Assembly: GCA_022567295.1 (NCBI GenBank)
Contig: JADFHE010000028.1
Span: 1 to 38,601, forward strand
Length of the DNA: 38,601 nucleotides
Origin: Pseudomonadota bacterium
Lineage (GTDB): Bacteria; Pseudomonadota; Gammaproteobacteria; Steroidobacterales; Woeseiaceae
Direction of reading: 5' to 3'
A program made the position numbers and the translations under genes. Positions 22,639 to 32,764 of the stretch are shown here, piece after piece. Under the pieces are notes generated by a model, which was not told the DNA's origin, ran no database searches, and was given only the letters and a program-made list of their open reading frames with translations. Each line of letters opens with the position of its first letter. The stretch's first letter is position 1.

Positions 22639-25002
22639 TTGGAGCCATACGTTATCAAGCTCAATGAGCTTGGCATGAACGACGTTGAGACTGTCGGTGG
22701 GAAGAACGCTTCGCTTGGGGAAATGATAAGCAACCTGAGCAATCTGGGCATCACAGTGCCCGGTGGTTTTGCAACAACATCTGCGGCGTATCGCGAATTC
22801 CTGCATGCCGGCGGCCTCGACAAACGGATCAACGGCGTTCTTGATGGCCTGGACGTCGACGATATCGGTGCGCTGACCTCGGCTGGCGATCAAATTCGGA
22901 CCTGGATTCTCAACGCCCCGCTGCCGCAACGACTCATGGACGATATGGTCGTTGCCTGGGACGAGATGAGTGGCGGCGATGACATTAATGTTGCAGTTCG
23001 ATCTTCTGCGACAGCCGAAGATCTGCCGGACGCTTCATTCGCGGGTCAGCAGGAAACATTTCTCAACATACGCGGACTTGACAATGTCATTGCAGCGATG
23101 CATCAAGTATTCGCGTCCCTGTTCAATGACCGCGCGATTGCCTATCGCGTACATCAGGGTTTTGAACACAGCCAGATCGCACTATCCGTGGGAATCCAGA
23201 CCATGGTGCGCAGTGATCTCGGCTCGGCCGGTGTCATGTTCACGCTCGATACCGAGTCCGGTTTCAGGGACGCTGTTTTCATTACGGCCTCGTATGGCCT
23301 GGGCGAATCCGTTGTGCAAGGCGCAGTGAATCCCGATGAATTCTATGTGTACAAGCCAGCTCTCGCAGCAGGAAAACTTCCAATATTGCGCAAGAACCTG
23401 GGCAGCAAGACCATCAAAATGGTCTACAGCGATAACCCGAATCCTGGAGAGACCGTCGCCACGGTGGATGTCGATGAAGCGGACAGTGCTGCGTTTTCAT
23501 TGACGGATGAGGAGATCATCGAATTGTCGAAAATGGCCGTCACGATCGAGGAGCACTACCAGCGCCCGATGGATATCGAGTGGGGCAAAGACGGCAGTGA
23601 CGGCAAGCTCTACATACTGCAGGCTCGCCCTGAAACAGTGCAAAGCCGCAGCGGGCGCATCATTCAGCGTTACACGCTGAAGGGTCGCTCCGATATTGTG
23701 ACGACCGGGCGCAGCATCGGCCAAAAGATTGGCGCCGGCAAGGCGAGAATCGTGCGGAATATTTCTGAGATGAGCCGGGTACAGGCCGGGGAGGTGCTGG
23801 TTGCCGACATGACAGACCCGGACTGGGAGCCGGTCATGAAGCGTGCGTCGGCCATCGTAACAAATCGTGGCGGACGAACCTGCCATGCGGCCATCATTGC
23901 CAGGGAACTCGGTATTCCCGCCGTGGTGGGCTGTGGTGACGCTACAGAGAAGATCAAGGACGGCTTTAACGTCACCGTGAGTTGTGCCGAGGGTGATCTC
24001 GGGATGGTCTATGAAGGCAATCTCGAATTCGAACAGACACAAATCGAACTCGACTCCCTACCCGACATTCCCGTGAAGATCATGATGAACGTTGGTAATC
24101 CCGACCGAGCGTTCGATTTCGCCAATATTCCAAACCATGGTGTCGGACTCGCGCGTGTTGAGTTCATTATCAACCGCATGATCGGCGTGCATCCGAAAGC
24201 GCTGCTCGAATACGACGCTCTTGACGATGACACCCGTGCTGCCATCGACGACCAGATGGCCGGATATGCCGATCCAGTTGGATTTTTCGTCGACAAACTC
24301 GCCGAGGGAATCGCGACGATCGCGGCCGCGTTCGCACCGGAACCGGTCATCGTGCGAACGTCCGACTTCAAGTCGAACGAGTACGCCAATCTAATCGGTG
24401 GTGATGTTTACGAGCCCGATGAAGAAAATCCGATGCTTGGATTCCGCGGCGCCGCTCGCTACGTTTCGGAGAGTTTCCGGCCGTGCTTCGATCTGGAATG
24501 CCTGGCATTGAAGCGGGTACGCAACGAGATGGGCCTGACGAATGTGCAGATAATGATTCCATTTATTCGCACGGTGCAACAAGCGAAAGACGTTATCGCG
24601 GTGATGGCGGAGAACGGCCTGGAGCGCGGCAAAGACGGCCTTAAAATCATCATGATGTCGGAGCTGCCGACAAACGCCTTACTCGCGGATCAATACCTGG
24701 AGCACTTTGACGGCATGTCTATCGGCTCCAACGATATGACCCAACTGGCACTAGGTCTGGACCGTGATTCCGCCCTGGTAGCCGACACATTTGATGAGCG
24801 CGATGACGCCGTGAAAGCATTGATGAAAATGACCATTACCGCTTGCAAGGCACAAAACAAGTACATCGGTATCTGTGGTCAGGGACCGTCGGATCATCCC
24901 GACCTGGCGCGCTGGCTGCTGGACCAGGGAATCGAAAGCATATCGCTAAATCCCGATTCCGTCATCGAGACGTGGATGTTTCTGGCCGGCGAGAAAATCT
25001 AA
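22639..25002 (+). CDS. ppsA: Phosphoenolpyruvate synthase
   Basis: A 787-residue enzyme, near E. coli PpsA (792). It makes PEP from pyruvate with ATP going to AMP and phosphate, a first step of gluconeogenesis from pyruvate or lactate. It has an N-terminal ATP-grasp nucleotide-binding domain ([32 protein letters not shown]), the swivelling phosphohistidine domain with [15 protein letters not shown] (His416, next to the Thr regulated by PpsR) and a C-terminal PEP/pyruvate barrel with [17 protein letters not shown] and Cys746 in [11 protein letters not shown]. The start is TTG 22639, with GGGAG six bases upstream. Being next to ppsR allows joint regulation. Confidence 0.98.
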   Translation: MEPYVIKLNELGMNDVETVGGKNASLGEMISNLSNLGITVPGGFATTSAAYREFLHAGGLDKRINGVLDGLDVDDIGALTSAGDQIRTWILNAPLPQRLMDDMVVAWDEMSGGDDINVAVRSSATAEDLPDASFAGQQETFLNIRGLDNVIAAMHQVFASLFNDRAIAYRVHQGFEHSQIALSVGIQTMVRSDLGSAGVMFTLDTESGFRDAVFITASYGLGESVVQGAVNPDEFYVYKPALAAGKLPILRKNLGSKTIKMVYSDNPNPGETVATVDVDEADSAAFSLTDEEIIELSKMAVTIEEHYQRPMDIEWGKDGSDGKLYILQARPETVQSRSGRIIQRYTLKGRSDIVTTGRSIGQKIGAGKARIVRNISEMSRVQAGEVLVADMTDPDWEPVMKRASAIVTNRGGRTCHAAIIARELGIPAVVGCGDATEKIKDGFNVTVSCAEGDLGMVYEGNLEFEQTQIELDSLPDIPVKIMMNVGNPDRAFDFANIPNHGVGLARVEFIINRMIGVHPKALLEYDALDDDTRAAIDDQMAGYADPVGFFVDKLAEGIATIAAAFAPEPVIVRTSDFKSNEYANLIGGDVYEPDEENPMLGFRGAARYVSESFRPCFDLECLALKRVRNEMGLTNVQIMIPFIRTVQQAKDVIAVMAENGLERGKDGLKIIMMSELPTNALLADQYLEHFDGMSIGSNDMTQLALGLDRDSALVADTFDERDDAVKALMKMTITACKAQNKYIGICGQGPSDHPDLARWLLDQGIESISLNPDSVIETWMFLAGEKI

Positions 25003-25008
25003 GTCAAT

Positions 25009-25683
25009 TCAGAATCGATCGTAGCCTGAGCGACGTTGCCAGCGTATTCGCGGCAACCAGATCCCCAGGACAATTCCGACCAGCAATACCAGCGCTCCGG
25101 ACATGAACCAGTAACGCGTGGTCCGGCTCGACAATTGACGATTTTCCTGGTCGAGCGCATCAGCACGAATCTCCACTGTTGCCAAGTCATTCAACAACGT
25201 CCTGTTTTGCTCGTTGATGCTCAGGACGTTCGCCGCTGTTCGTTTGATTTCCGCCAGCTCTTTTTCGGCTGCTGCTTTCTCACGTTTGAGCGTCGCAATA
25301 CCGCGATTGGCGGACTCGTATTCACCTTTGATCGCCGTCAACTGAGATCCCAGCGACGTACCACGTGAATTCGCGTTGGTTAGCTGGCTCGACAGTATCT
25401 CAAGTTGTTCGCGCGCACTGCGTTCGGTCATCAGATAGCGACTCAGGACCCAGCCCTCGGTGCCACGCATGGTTCTTACTCTCGAGTACCCGGACTCCGC
25501 ATCACGTTCCAGGACCTCAAGTTGCGTGCCGCTGGCGACCATGAGCTGAATCGCGTTACTCGTACTCGGTCCGGAACGCAGGGTAATTTCGAACTGGTCA
25601 CTGACCCATGCCGGTGCAGCGTAGGCGCTCGGAGTGATCCAAATCAGAAACAGCAGTATCGAGTAATGGGTCGTTTTCATCAT
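25009..25683 (-). CDS. SH3-domain membrane protein (YgiM / TIGR04211 type)
   Basis: A 224-residue protein: signal peptide (hydrophobic YSILLFLIWITPSAYA, then APAWVSDQ), a bacterial SH3 domain (FEITLRSGPSTSNAIQLMVASGTQLEVLERD, RVRTMRGTEGWVLSRYL), a coiled coil of about 90 residues, and a C-terminal transmembrane helix WFMSGALVLLVGIVLGIWL followed by a basic tail. This is the full YgiM/TIGR04211 architecture. Bacterial SH3 domains often bind cell-wall peptides, but the role of this family is unsettled. ATG 25683 and 25680 are adjacent. The stop lies six bases from the convergent ppsA stop. Confidence 0.9.
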   Translation of the reverse strand: MMKTTHYSILLFLIWITPSAYAAPAWVSDQFEITLRSGPSTSNAIQLMVASGTQLEVLERDAESGYSRVRTMRGTEGWVLSRYLMTERSAREQLEILSSQLTNANSRGTSLGSQLTAIKGEYESANRGIATLKREKAAAEKELAEIKRTAANVLSINEQNRTLLNDLATVEIRADALDQENRQLSSRTTRYWFMSGALVLLVGIVLGIWLPRIRWQRRSGYDRF

Positions 25684-25735
25684 TTCGCAACTATAAGACA
25701 AGGGCGCCGATCTCGCCAGTCAAAGATTAATCAAA

Positions 25736-26119
25736 TCAGTCGTTTATCGGCGACAGTTCCGCAATATTCTGCTCCCAGTTTAGCCCATCAAATGGCGTCT
25801 CAACAACGGACTCGATAGTGGCTGGATCAAGACAGTTGACGTTGATACTGAGGCCGTCCGGATGCGAACGCGGCAGGTAGTAAGATTTGATGCCGCAATG
25901 TTTGCAAAAGTAGTGCTGCGCGACGCCCGTGTTGAATGTATAGGTGGCGATCTCGTCTTCGCCCTGCAGCAGGCGGAAATTTTCGCGCGCGACAAACAGG
26001 TGCAGAAACCCGCACATATTGCAGATGCTGCAGTTACAGCGCGAGGCTTCCAGTGTCGCCGGCGCATCGATTTCAAATTGGACGCGACCGCAATGGCAAC
26101 CTCCTGTGTGGGTGCTCAT
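25736..26119 (-). CDS. GFA/CENP-V family zinc protein
   Basis: A 127-residue protein with the GFA fold: GGCHCGRVQFEID, then CNCSICNMCGF and HYFCKHCGIKSYY supply the Cys ligands for two zinc ions. The family takes its name from a glutathione-dependent formaldehyde-activating enzyme, but most members have no proven reaction. ATG 26119 is chosen because it overlaps the previous gene's TGA as ATGA; an in-frame ATG at 26137 lies deeper inside that gene. It ends the orn-methyltransferase-GFA run. Confidence 0.93.
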   Translation of the reverse strand: MSTHTGGCHCGRVQFEIDAPATLEASRCNCSICNMCGFLHLFVARENFRLLQGEDEIATYTFNTGVAQHYFCKHCGIKSYYLPRSHPDGLSINVNCLDPATIESVVETPFDGLNWEQNIAELSPIND

Positions 26120-26718
26120 ATTTTTCCTTTGTGCCATACCGCAATATAATTGTTAGCCGGCATTGCATACAGTCTTACTCGTGACAGGCCGTTATCCAGA
26201 CCCAGCTCATCGAGTGCCTCGAGATGCCGGATGCCCATGTCAGAATCGCGCGAACGCAGCGCTTCGTGAAATGCTGCGTTACTTGGCGTATTGAATTGAC
26301 CGCCGTGTCGAAACGGCCCGTATAAACAAAACGCGCCACCCTCCATGAGGCTGCTCCCGATTATTGCAAACATTTTATTGACAGCATCGACACTCATGAT
26401 GTGTGCAGTATTTGCAGAATAGGCTGCGTCGTAGAGCATGGTCGGCAATTCGGCGGTGAGCACATCCAGTGACAACGGCGGCAGTAGATTGGTCAGTCTT
26501 GCACCGCTGACCCACGCATTGATGCCGTCGTGGTTTTCGTCGAGATCGCTGGTCTGCCATTGCAGATGTTGCAATTCGGCCGCAAACCGCGCCGCATGCT
26601 GGCCGGTGCCCGATCCTATTTCCAGAACCTTTGAGCTTCCTGAAAATTCATCGCGCAGTACCTCGAGTATCGGCCCGCCATTCCGTTCTGCAGACTTCGC
26701 AAATGGCTTGTTAGCCAT
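26116..26718 (-). CDS. DUF938 SAM-dependent methyltransferase-like protein
   Basis: A 200-residue protein starting [21 protein letters not shown]. The glycine-rich loop [16 protein letters not shown] (about 30-45) is the SAM-binding motif I. SDLDENH follows as the acidic strand-2 end, and [14 protein letters not shown] and [29 protein letters not shown] are typical of DUF938, whose substrate is not known. ATG 26718 lies eight bases inside the orn 3' end, and the stop overlaps the GFA start, so all three genes are coupled. Confidence 0.93.
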   Translation of the reverse strand: MANKPFAKSAERNGGPILEVLRDEFSGSSKVLEIGSGTGQHAARFAAELQHLQWQTSDLDENHDGINAWVSGARLTNLLPPLSLDVLTAELPTMLYDAAYSANTAHIMSVDAVNKMFAIIGSSLMEGGAFCLYGPFRHGGQFNTPSNAAFHEALRSRDSDMGIRHLEALDELGLDNGLSRVRLYAMPANNYIAVWHKGKI

Positions 26719-27298
26719 TTCCCGAATCGCCGATGAGAACAGCAGCATCAAACAAATGCTCGCGGTACCAGCTGAGTTCATCGATTGAATCGCGTATGTC
26801 GGACAACGCCAGATGCTCTGAGTTCTTTTCAAAACCATCTGCAACTGCAGGCGCCCACCGCGCCGCCAGTATCTTCAGAGTGCTTACGTCGAGGTTTCGG
26901 TAATGAAAGTATTTTTCCAGGGCGGGCATTTCACGAGCGAGAAAACGTCGATCCTGGCAAATACTGTTGCCACACATCGGCGATGCACCCTCTTCGACCC
27001 ATTCACTGAGAAACTCGATAGTTGCCCGCTCGGCCTTGGCCGCATCAATGCCACTCTCAAGAGCTCTGGTCGTGAGTCCGGACTTGGCGTGCTGGCGAGT
27101 GTTCCACTCGTCCATGCCGTCCATGATGGATGCCGATTGTTGAATGGCCATGACCGGGCCCTCGGCCAACTCGCTCAAATACTTGTCCGTAACAATTGTC
27201 GCGATCTCAATGATGGTGTCGGTCTCCGTACAAAGACCCGTCATCTCCAGATCGATCCAGATCAAATTTGACGACCGTTCCGGCGCTGTGTCAGGCAT
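26711..27298 (-). CDS. orn: Oligoribonuclease
   Basis: A 195-residue 3'-5' exonuclease that degrades two-nucleotide RNA fragments, including the pGpG from cyclic-di-GMP breakdown; it is essential in E. coli. The DEDD motifs are visible: [10 protein letters not shown] (Asp16, Glu18), then [18 protein letters not shown] and [14 protein letters not shown] with the distal His and Asp. It is about 14 residues longer than E. coli Orn (181), mainly at the ends. It is divergent from rsgA (83 bases apart), a common gammaproteobacterial pairing. Confidence 0.97.
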   Translation of the reverse strand: MPDTAPERSSNLIWIDLEMTGLCTETDTIIEIATIVTDKYLSELAEGPVMAIQQSASIMDGMDEWNTRQHAKSGLTTRALESGIDAAKAERATIEFLSEWVEEGASPMCGNSICQDRRFLAREMPALEKYFHYRNLDVSTLKILAARWAPAVADGFEKNSEHLALSDIRDSIDELSWYREHLFDAAVLIGDSGNG

Positions 27299-27309
27299 AT
27301 CTCAAAACC

Positions 27310-27338
27310 TTGGCATTTCGACTGCCGTAGTTTACATG
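27310..27338 (+). promoter_or_regulatory. Candidate rsgA promoter
   Basis: TTGGCA (27310-27315), a 17-base spacer and TACATG (27333-27338), in the gap between orn and rsgA. The -35 box matches the consensus at five of six positions, while the -10 box matches at only three. Confidence 0.35.
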
Positions 27339-27381
27339 GCTGGAGAGTGCAAGGCTGCCTGCATGGCGGCATACTTCACCG

Positions 27382-28284
27382 ATGAGTCATGAATCCGCGA
27401 CCGTCATTGCGACCTACAGTCGACGTATGGGACTGCGACTTGCCAGCGGCGAGTTGGTCGGTGCGCGGATCAAGGGCAAGCGCATGAAACCCGTCTGCGG
27501 CGACAGTGTTCAGGCACAGCCCATAGAAAATGAAGCTGACTGGTTGATTACTAAAATTCGGGAGCGCCGAAACGAACTCACTCGCCCGAATATGCGTGGT
27601 CGAGTCGAGGTTCTGGCCGCTAATCTCGACATCCTGGTCGTGGTCGCATCCGTTTCTCCGCTGCCCGACTGGTACATAGTCGATCGTTATATCTGCTCTG
27701 CTGAGTTAATGGGAGCCGGAGCAGTCGTTGTTTTTAATAAAGTCGATCTCCTGGTGGGGCATGACATCGAACTTCCGGAACTTCGGGACTATCGGGATAT
27801 CGGCTTGCCCGTTCTGGAGTGCAGCGCCAATACAGGACAAGGTGTGGACAAATTACAGGAACTGTTATCCGGCAATTGCGCGATCGTTGTCGGTCAGTCG
27901 GGTGTCGGCAAGTCCAGCCTGATCAATCAGCTCGTCGCAGACTCGAAACTGCGGACAGCCGAGATCTCCAGCAAGACCGGTGAAGGTCGGCACACGACGG
28001 TAAATTCCGTCATGATTTCGCTACAAGGTGGCGGTGCCGTCATCGATTCACCCGGCGTTCGGGATTACGCTCCTGCACTTTCCACATCACGTGACGCGGC
28101 ATTGGGATTCAGGGAAATCGCGGCCGCAGCGGCGTCTTGCCGGTTCGCCAATTGCCGTCATCTGCGTGAACCGGGATGCGCGGTAAAGCAAGCCGTCGAA
28201 AATGAAATGATTAGCTATCGTCGCTACGAGAGCTTCAAGCGCGTCGTGAATCTGACAGAGAAACTGTCCGAGGGCCGCTATTAA
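27382..28284 (+). CDS. rsgA: Ribosome biogenesis GTPase RsgA
   Basis: A 300-residue circularly permuted GTPase that checks late 30S assembly and releases RbfA. After an N-terminal OB-fold part come the motifs in permuted order: NKVD (119-122, G4), GQSGVGKSS (171-179, G1), DSPGVRD (222-228, G3). A zinc-binding C-terminus has Cys253, Cys258, His260 and Cys266 in CRFANCRHLREPGC. It is shorter than E. coli RsgA (350), mostly because the N-terminal extension is missing. Its TAA stop overlaps the stop of the convergent HIT gene in a shared TTAA. Confidence 0.96.
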   Translation: MSHESATVIATYSRRMGLRLASGELVGARIKGKRMKPVCGDSVQAQPIENEADWLITKIRERRNELTRPNMRGRVEVLAANLDILVVVASVSPLPDWYIVDRYICSAELMGAGAVVVFNKVDLLVGHDIELPELRDYRDIGLPVLECSANTGQGVDKLQELLSGNCAIVVGQSGVGKSSLINQLVADSKLRTAEISSKTGEGRHTTVNSVMISLQGGGAVIDSPGVRDYAPALSTSRDAALGFREIAAAAASCRFANCRHLREPGCAVKQAVENEMISYRRYESFKRVVNLTEKLSEGRY

Positions 28285-28637
28285 CCCGGTGGCCAACCCA
28301 GTTCCCTGCCCCCGAGCAGGTGCAGATGGATGTGAAATACGGTCTGGCCTGCTGCCGCGTTGCAATTCATAACGGCGCGATAGCCATCGTTGGCGATTCC
28401 TTCATCTGCCGCGATTTCGCGAGCCGCAGCATACAAACTACCGACGATCGAGTGATCGTCTTCGCCAATGTCATTGATCGTCGCTATGTGTTTTCGCGGA
28501 ATGATCAACACGTGCGTCGGCGCTTTTGGATTGATGTCGCGGAACGCGATGGCGGTGTCCGATTCGTAAATAACATCGGCTGCAATATCTCCGGTCAGGA
28601 TCTTGCAAAACAGACAATCAGGACTTGCAGTGGACAT
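28281..28637 (-). CDS. HIT family nucleotide hydrolase/transferase (HinT-like)
   Basis: A 118-residue protein with the histidine-triad signature HIHLHLLGGRELGWPPG (HIHLH at 102-106). The N-terminus CLFCKILTGDIAADVIYESD is typical of the HINT branch, which hydrolyses nucleoside phosphoramidates such as AMP-lysine. ATG 28637 has an excellent GGAGGAGGG ribosome-binding site that begins right after the recR stop. It is the last gene of the dnaX-ybaB-recR unit. Confidence 0.95.
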   Translation of the reverse strand: MSTASPDCLFCKILTGDIAADVIYESDTAIAFRDINPKAPTHVLIIPRKHIATINDIGEDDHSIVGSLYAAAREIAADEGIANDGYRAVMNCNAAAGQTVFHIHLHLLGGRELGWPPG

Positions 28638-28650
28638 TTCGTCCCTCCTC

Positions 28651-29250
28651 CTAGTCGACGATCCGCCGACCATAGAATGCGTGCGACAATGTGCCGCTGT
28701 CGACATACTCCAGTTCACCACCCAACGGTACACCGTGCGCGATGCGGCTGGCGGTGACATCATGACGGGACGCGAGATCAGCCAGGTAATGCGCCGTAGC
28801 GTCTCCCTCAACCGTAGCATTGGTCGCGATAATCAGCTCTTTGACTTCGCCGTCACCGAGCCACTCTGCAAGTTTACTTAACCCGAGTTCGTCCGGACCA
28901 ATGCCGTCCAGCGGCGACAAGTGGCCCATCATTACAAAGTACAGGCCACGGAATCCGGTCGCATCCTCAAGTGCCATAACGTCAGCAGGCGATTCCACAA
29001 CGCACAACTGGGTGGAATCCCGGCCGCTCGCCGTGCAAATCGAACACAGCTCATTCTCGGTGAACATCCGGCAACGACTGCAATGCCCGATTCCTGCGAC
29101 TGCCTCGGCCAGCGCAACGGACAATCCGCCCGCGCCCTCACGATCTCTCTCAAGCAGATGAAATGCGATTCGCTGTGCCGATTTCTGACCGACACCCGGC
29201 ATACAACGTAAACCGTCGATCAATCGAACCAGTAACGGGGAATACGACAT
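28651..29250 (-). CDS. recR: Recombination protein RecR
   Basis: A 199-residue protein, the usual RecR length. With RecO and RecF it loads RecA at gaps in DNA. The helix-hairpin-helix part ([25 protein letters not shown]), the zinc finger with Cys57, Cys60, Cys69 and Cys72, and the Toprim domain ([38 protein letters not shown]) are in standard order. It starts three bases after the ybaB stop. Confidence 0.98.
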   Translation of the reverse strand: MSYSPLLVRLIDGLRCMPGVGQKSAQRIAFHLLERDREGAGGLSVALAEAVAGIGHCSRCRMFTENELCSICTASGRDSTQLCVVESPADVMALEDATGFRGLYFVMMGHLSPLDGIGPDELGLSKLAEWLGDGEVKELIIATNATVEGDATAHYLADLASRHDVTASRIAHGVPLGGELEYVDSGTLSHAFYGRRIVD

Positions 29251-29253
29251 CGA

Positions 29254-29577
29254 TCAGAACGGGAGTTTCATGCCGGGTGGCAGATTCAGGCCGGACGCCA
29301 TGCCGGAAAATTTTTCCTGAACGGTTTTTTCAACTTTGCGAATGGAGTCATTGAATGCAGCAACAATCAGGTCCTCGAGCATTTCCTTATCATCACCAAG
29401 CAGCGAATCATCGATCTCGACAGCTTTGACCTGGTGCCGGCAAGTCATCGTAATTCGTACCATGCCCGCGCCAGATTCACCGGTCACCACGATCGACGCC
29501 ATTTCGTCCTGTGCCTTTTTCATGTGGGCCTGCATTTCCTGCGCCTGCTTCATCAACTGGCCAATGCCACCCTTCAT
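29254..29577 (-). CDS. ybaB: YbaB/EbfC nucleoid-associated protein
   Basis: A 107-residue protein of the YbaB/EbfC family, a small dimeric DNA-binding protein. Recognisable parts are [27 protein letters not shown], the beta core [26 protein letters not shown], and the C-terminal [19 protein letters not shown]. It sits between dnaX and recR as in most gammaproteobacteria. Its ATG overlaps the dnaX stop (ATGA). Confidence 0.97.
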   Translation of the reverse strand: MKGGIGQLMKQAQEMQAHMKKAQDEMASIVVTGESGAGMVRITMTCRHQVKAVEIDDSLLGDDKEMLEDLIVAAFNDSIRKVEKTVQEKFSGMASGLNLPPGMKLPF

Positions 29578-31178
29578 CCCTCGTCTCCTGAAATTATCTC
29601 GATCGTGTCCGTCTTCAGTTCAGCACCGAACATGCTCTTCAACTTTTGCACGTTCGGATCAGCCTCCAGCGTCTGGCGCGCTTCTTCAAGACGCTCGTCC
29701 GCCATGCGAGTCTCCTGCTGTATCGGAGTCTCCTCTGCAACGGAAGCCATTGTGATATCGACCACCAGTTTCTCGCCATAGTGCCGGGACAGGCACTTCG
29801 CGATCGTGTCCTTGCGTTGCTTGGTCAACATCGATTCGGATCGTGGATCCAGACCCAGATACACTGTGTTGCTCTCGCGCCTCAGGTAAGCACAGTTACT
29901 GGCGAGCAGTCGCACGGCGCCAGACAACCTCAGGTCGGATACCAGTTGATTCCAGTCTGGGTCCGACCAAAGTCTCGATTCCACCTGCGTGGCCGCGGAC
30001 AGCGTCTGAACGACCTTCGCCGCGGGAGCTTCGGTCTTTGGCCCCGCACTCGCTGTGGCCGCGCCACCGGCAGTCGATCCGCCGGTTTCCACAGCTGCCG
30101 GTTTGAAAGCCAACATACGTAGCATTGTCATTTCCGCGCCGCTGCGAGGATCGGGCGCCAGATGCAAATCCCTTCGCCCCATAATTGCGACCTGGTAAAA
30201 AAGTTGCACATCTGCGGTCGGAATTTCCTCGGCAAGTTCAGCAATTTCTTTTTCGGACAGTTCATCGTCCGTATCGCAGGTTCCGACAACCTGATACACC
30301 GCTATCCTCTGCAAGTCCCGGGCAACATCATCCAGGAGCTGTGAGTAGTCGGGAAACTGTTCGTCAATTTCGCGAATGGCATCGATGATTCCGCGGGCGT
30401 CACCTGCAGCCAGCAGCTTCATCAAACGCATCACGTGGTCGCGATCGATGGTGCCGAGCATCGTCGCAGTTGGCGCTGCTTCGATTTTGCCGCCGCAATA
30501 CGCGATCGCCTGATCCAACAAACTCAGCGCATCGCGCATACTGCCATCCGCAGCACGCGCGAGTAACGCCAATGCGGCTGGTTCGAAATCGATATCTTCA
30601 GCGCCACAAATATATGTCAGGCGATCCGTTATCAGGCGCGGCGTCATGCGCTTTAAATTGAATTGCAGGCAGCGAGACAACACTGTGGCGGGTATTTTTT
30701 TCGGGTCTGTCGTAGCCAGCAGAAATTTGACGTGCTCGGGCGGCTCTTCGAGTGTCTTCAGCAGCGCATTGAAAGAATTCTTCGACAACATGTGCACCTC
30801 GTCAATGAGGTACACCTTGTAGCGGCCGCGTGCGGCCGCGTATTGCACATTATCGAGCAGGTCGCGAGTATCTTCGACTTTGGTCCTGGATGCTGCGTCA
30901 ACTTCAATCAAATCGATGAACCGGCCTTCATCGATTTCACGACAGGCACTGCATTCGCCGCAGGGTTCAGCGGAGACTCCTGTCTCACAGTTCAGTGCTT
31001 TGGCCAGAATGCGTGCGATGGTCGTCTTGCCGACCCCGCGAGTTCCTGTAAACAAATAGGCGTGATGCAATCGACCGGTATTGAGTGCATTCATCAGTGC
31101 CTTGAGCACGTGCTCCTGACCGACCGTGTCAGAGAAGTCTTTCGGGCGCCATTTCCGGGCAAGGACAAGATAGCTCAT
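29574..31178 (-). CDS. dnaX: DNA polymerase III subunit tau (DnaX)
   Basis: A 534-residue clamp-loader ATPase. It has [15 protein letters not shown], Walker A GTRGVGKT (45-52), four zinc-binding Cys (64, 73, 76, 79), Walker B LIDEVHM (Asp126-Glu127) and the SRC motif LSRCLQF. The linker after about residue 370 is Ala/Thr-rich and short, followed by a C-terminal domain. ATG 31178 is preferred over a TTG two codons upstream. It is about 110 residues shorter than E. coli tau (643), and I see no A-AAA-AAG slippery heptamer, so a shorter gamma form may not be made by the E. coli mechanism. Gene order dnaX-ybaB-recR is the classic one. Confidence 0.97.
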   Translation of the reverse strand: MSYLVLARKWRPKDFSDTVGQEHVLKALMNALNTGRLHHAYLFTGTRGVGKTTIARILAKALNCETGVSAEPCGECSACREIDEGRFIDLIEVDAASRTKVEDTRDLLDNVQYAAARGRYKVYLIDEVHMLSKNSFNALLKTLEEPPEHVKFLLATTDPKKIPATVLSRCLQFNLKRMTPRLITDRLTYICGAEDIDFEPAALALLARAADGSMRDALSLLDQAIAYCGGKIEAAPTATMLGTIDRDHVMRLMKLLAAGDARGIIDAIREIDEQFPDYSQLLDDVARDLQRIAVYQVVGTCDTDDELSEKEIAELAEEIPTADVQLFYQVAIMGRRDLHLAPDPRSGAEMTMLRMLAFKPAAVETGGSTAGGAATASAGPKTEAPAAKVVQTLSAATQVESRLWSDPDWNQLVSDLRLSGAVRLLASNCAYLRRESNTVYLGLDPRSESMLTKQRKDTIAKCLSRHYGEKLVVDITMASVAEETPIQQETRMADERLEEARQTLEADPNVQKLKSMFGAELKTDTIEIISGDEG

Positions 31179-31246
31179 GGACAATGACTCATGGAAAGCG
31201 GCCGTAAATCAGGACACGTTGGAGGATCGTTCAGTGTAACGCAAGT

Positions 31247-31352
<106 letters not shown>

Positions 31353-31359
31353 GGCGGCG

Positions 31360-31388
31360 ATTATCGCTGCTTGGCCGTTCGGACACAA
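31360..31388 (-). promoter_or_regulatory. Promoter of the SRP RNA gene
   Basis: On the minus strand TTGTGT (31388-31383), a spacer of exactly 17 bases and GATAAT (31365-31360), seven bases before the first paired base of the SRP RNA. Spacing and position are ideal. dnaX may also be read from here. Confidence 0.65.
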
Positions 31389-31479
31389 CGGGCTTGTTTT
31401 CGCGCCCACCCTGTGAAACCTTTCCTGCAATAATGCCCTTATACACCGGCAAGGCTTCATTCAACGACAGGTAACATAA

Positions 31480-32088
31480 ATGAACGTGATTCGACACAAT
31501 ACCATCAGATTGCCCGGACTGGCGCTAGCCTCTGTCTGTGTTCTGGCCACCGGCTGCACCACGGTAACCACACAGAGTTTCCGTGTTGTTGACAATCCGA
31601 ACGTTGAAGCCGCCTACATTGCAGTCGGCGCGGATTTCGGAAAGTACGATCAGCTAATGGCCGAGGACATGGGGATTTACTTCCCAACGGATGCCGCCCC
31701 GTCAGTCAAGGATCAGCAACGCACGCGGCAGATATTCCGGGAGGCATTTCTTGGTCAACTGACAAACTACCGAATCGTCGATGGCAAAGGGCCCACAACG
31801 CTGTTGGTGCATGCCACATTAATTGACTTTCGCAACGCGACCGGAGCGGACATACCGCTGGTTCGCAGCGAACTGAGAGATATCGCGAGACCGGGTGCGT
31901 TACTGTTTCTCATGGAACTGAAAGACTCCACTACGGGCGAGGTTCTTGCGCGTGCAGCGGACAGCGCGAGCGCACCAGCGTTCTCTACATCAACAAATTC
32001 AGAGACGGACTGGAGTACAGTCGAGTCGTCTGCAACCCGCTGGGCGAAACTGTTTCGTCAATTCCTTGATGATAACCTGAACAAGTAA
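31480..32088 (+). CDS. DUF3313-type lipoprotein
   Basis: A 202-residue lipoprotein: signal peptide ending LATGC (Cys26), then a single domain with YIAVGADFGKYDQLMAEDMGIYFP, TRQIFREAFLGQLTNYRIVDGKGPTTLLVHATLIDF, and LLFLMELKDSTTGEVLARAADS, ending TRWAKLFRQFLDD. This strand-helix order is that of DUF3313, a family of small envelope lipoproteins of unknown role. A second member with the same layout is at 36320-37018. It is followed after 33 bases by another lipoprotein gene. Confidence 0.85.
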   Translation: MNVIRHNTIRLPGLALASVCVLATGCTTVTTQSFRVVDNPNVEAAYIAVGADFGKYDQLMAEDMGIYFPTDAAPSVKDQQRTRQIFREAFLGQLTNYRIVDGKGPTTLLVHATLIDFRNATGADIPLVRSELRDIARPGALLFLMELKDSTTGEVLARAADSASAPAFSTSTNSETDWSTVESSATRWAKLFRQFLDDNLNK

Positions 32089-32121
32089 TACCGTACGCCG
32101 CTCAATCCACAGGAGATCCAT

Positions 32122-32745
32122 GTGCGCCAAGTTCGCCAACTAAGCTTTTTGCTTGTTTTGTCTGCCTTGTTAGCAGGGTGCTCGACACCCACGCGGACCG
32201 TTTCTGTGCATGATGCTGCAAATTATCAAGGTGCGGGCTTCAACAACATCCTGGTGATTGGCAAGGCAGAAGACTACGACGGACGCGCGAGATTTGAACG
32301 CGAGCTTGTATCTCAACTGACTGCTATCGGTGCGAAAGCGAAGGCTTACTATCTGGCCGTTGGTGGCAACAAACCCATCGATCGGGAAACCATCGAGGAG
32401 TTGGTCAAGACGGAGAAATTCGACGCCGTGCTAATTACCAAAGTGTTAAATTTGGACGCTGAACCAACCGTTAAGGTCGGATCTGCCGCCACCAAAACCG
32501 TTCGTAAAGACGAGGGCGCACTGCACTTGTTTCGTTACGATTATGAAGAACTCAATGAACCGATGACGCTCAATATTGAATTTTCCATCGATTTGTCCAG
32601 CGAACTCTTTGATACTTCGGACGGCGAGTTGATCTGGGCTATTGAAACCCGGGTTTCAAATAAGGAAATGGTTAGCAAGATTGTTGATGAGGTGGTCGCG
32701 CAGATAGTCCAGGAACTCAAGAAAAACAGATTGGTCGGCAATTAA
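32122..32745 (+). CDS. Lipoprotein of unknown function
   Basis: A 207-residue lipoprotein from GTG 32122 (AGGAG six bases upstream; the overlapping ATG at 32120 is out of frame and stops after seven codons). Lipobox LLAGC (Cys20). The mature part has alternating strands and helices: FNNILVIGKAEDYDGRARFERELVSQLTAIGAKAKAYYLAVG, FDAVLITKVLNLD and LFDTSDGELIWAIETRVSNKEMVSKIVDEVVAQIVQELKKNRL. That last part is similar in plan to DUF4136 C-termini. It lacks clear family marks. The gene probably forms one unit with the DUF3313 gene upstream. Confidence 0.82.
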   Translation: MRQVRQLSFLLVLSALLAGCSTPTRTVSVHDAANYQGAGFNNILVIGKAEDYDGRARFERELVSQLTAIGAKAKAYYLAVGGNKPIDRETIEELVKTEKFDAVLITKVLNLDAEPTVKVGSAATKTVRKDEGALHLFRYDYEELNEPMTLNIEFSIDLSSELFDTSDGELIWAIETRVSNKEMVSKIVDEVVAQIVQELKKNRLVGN

Positions 32746-32764
32746 TTTCGATCGCTGTTCTCGC

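Noticed and set aside
23497-24042. 181-codon minus-strand open frame
   Set aside because: Entirely antisense to ppsA, across the region with the catalytic His416.
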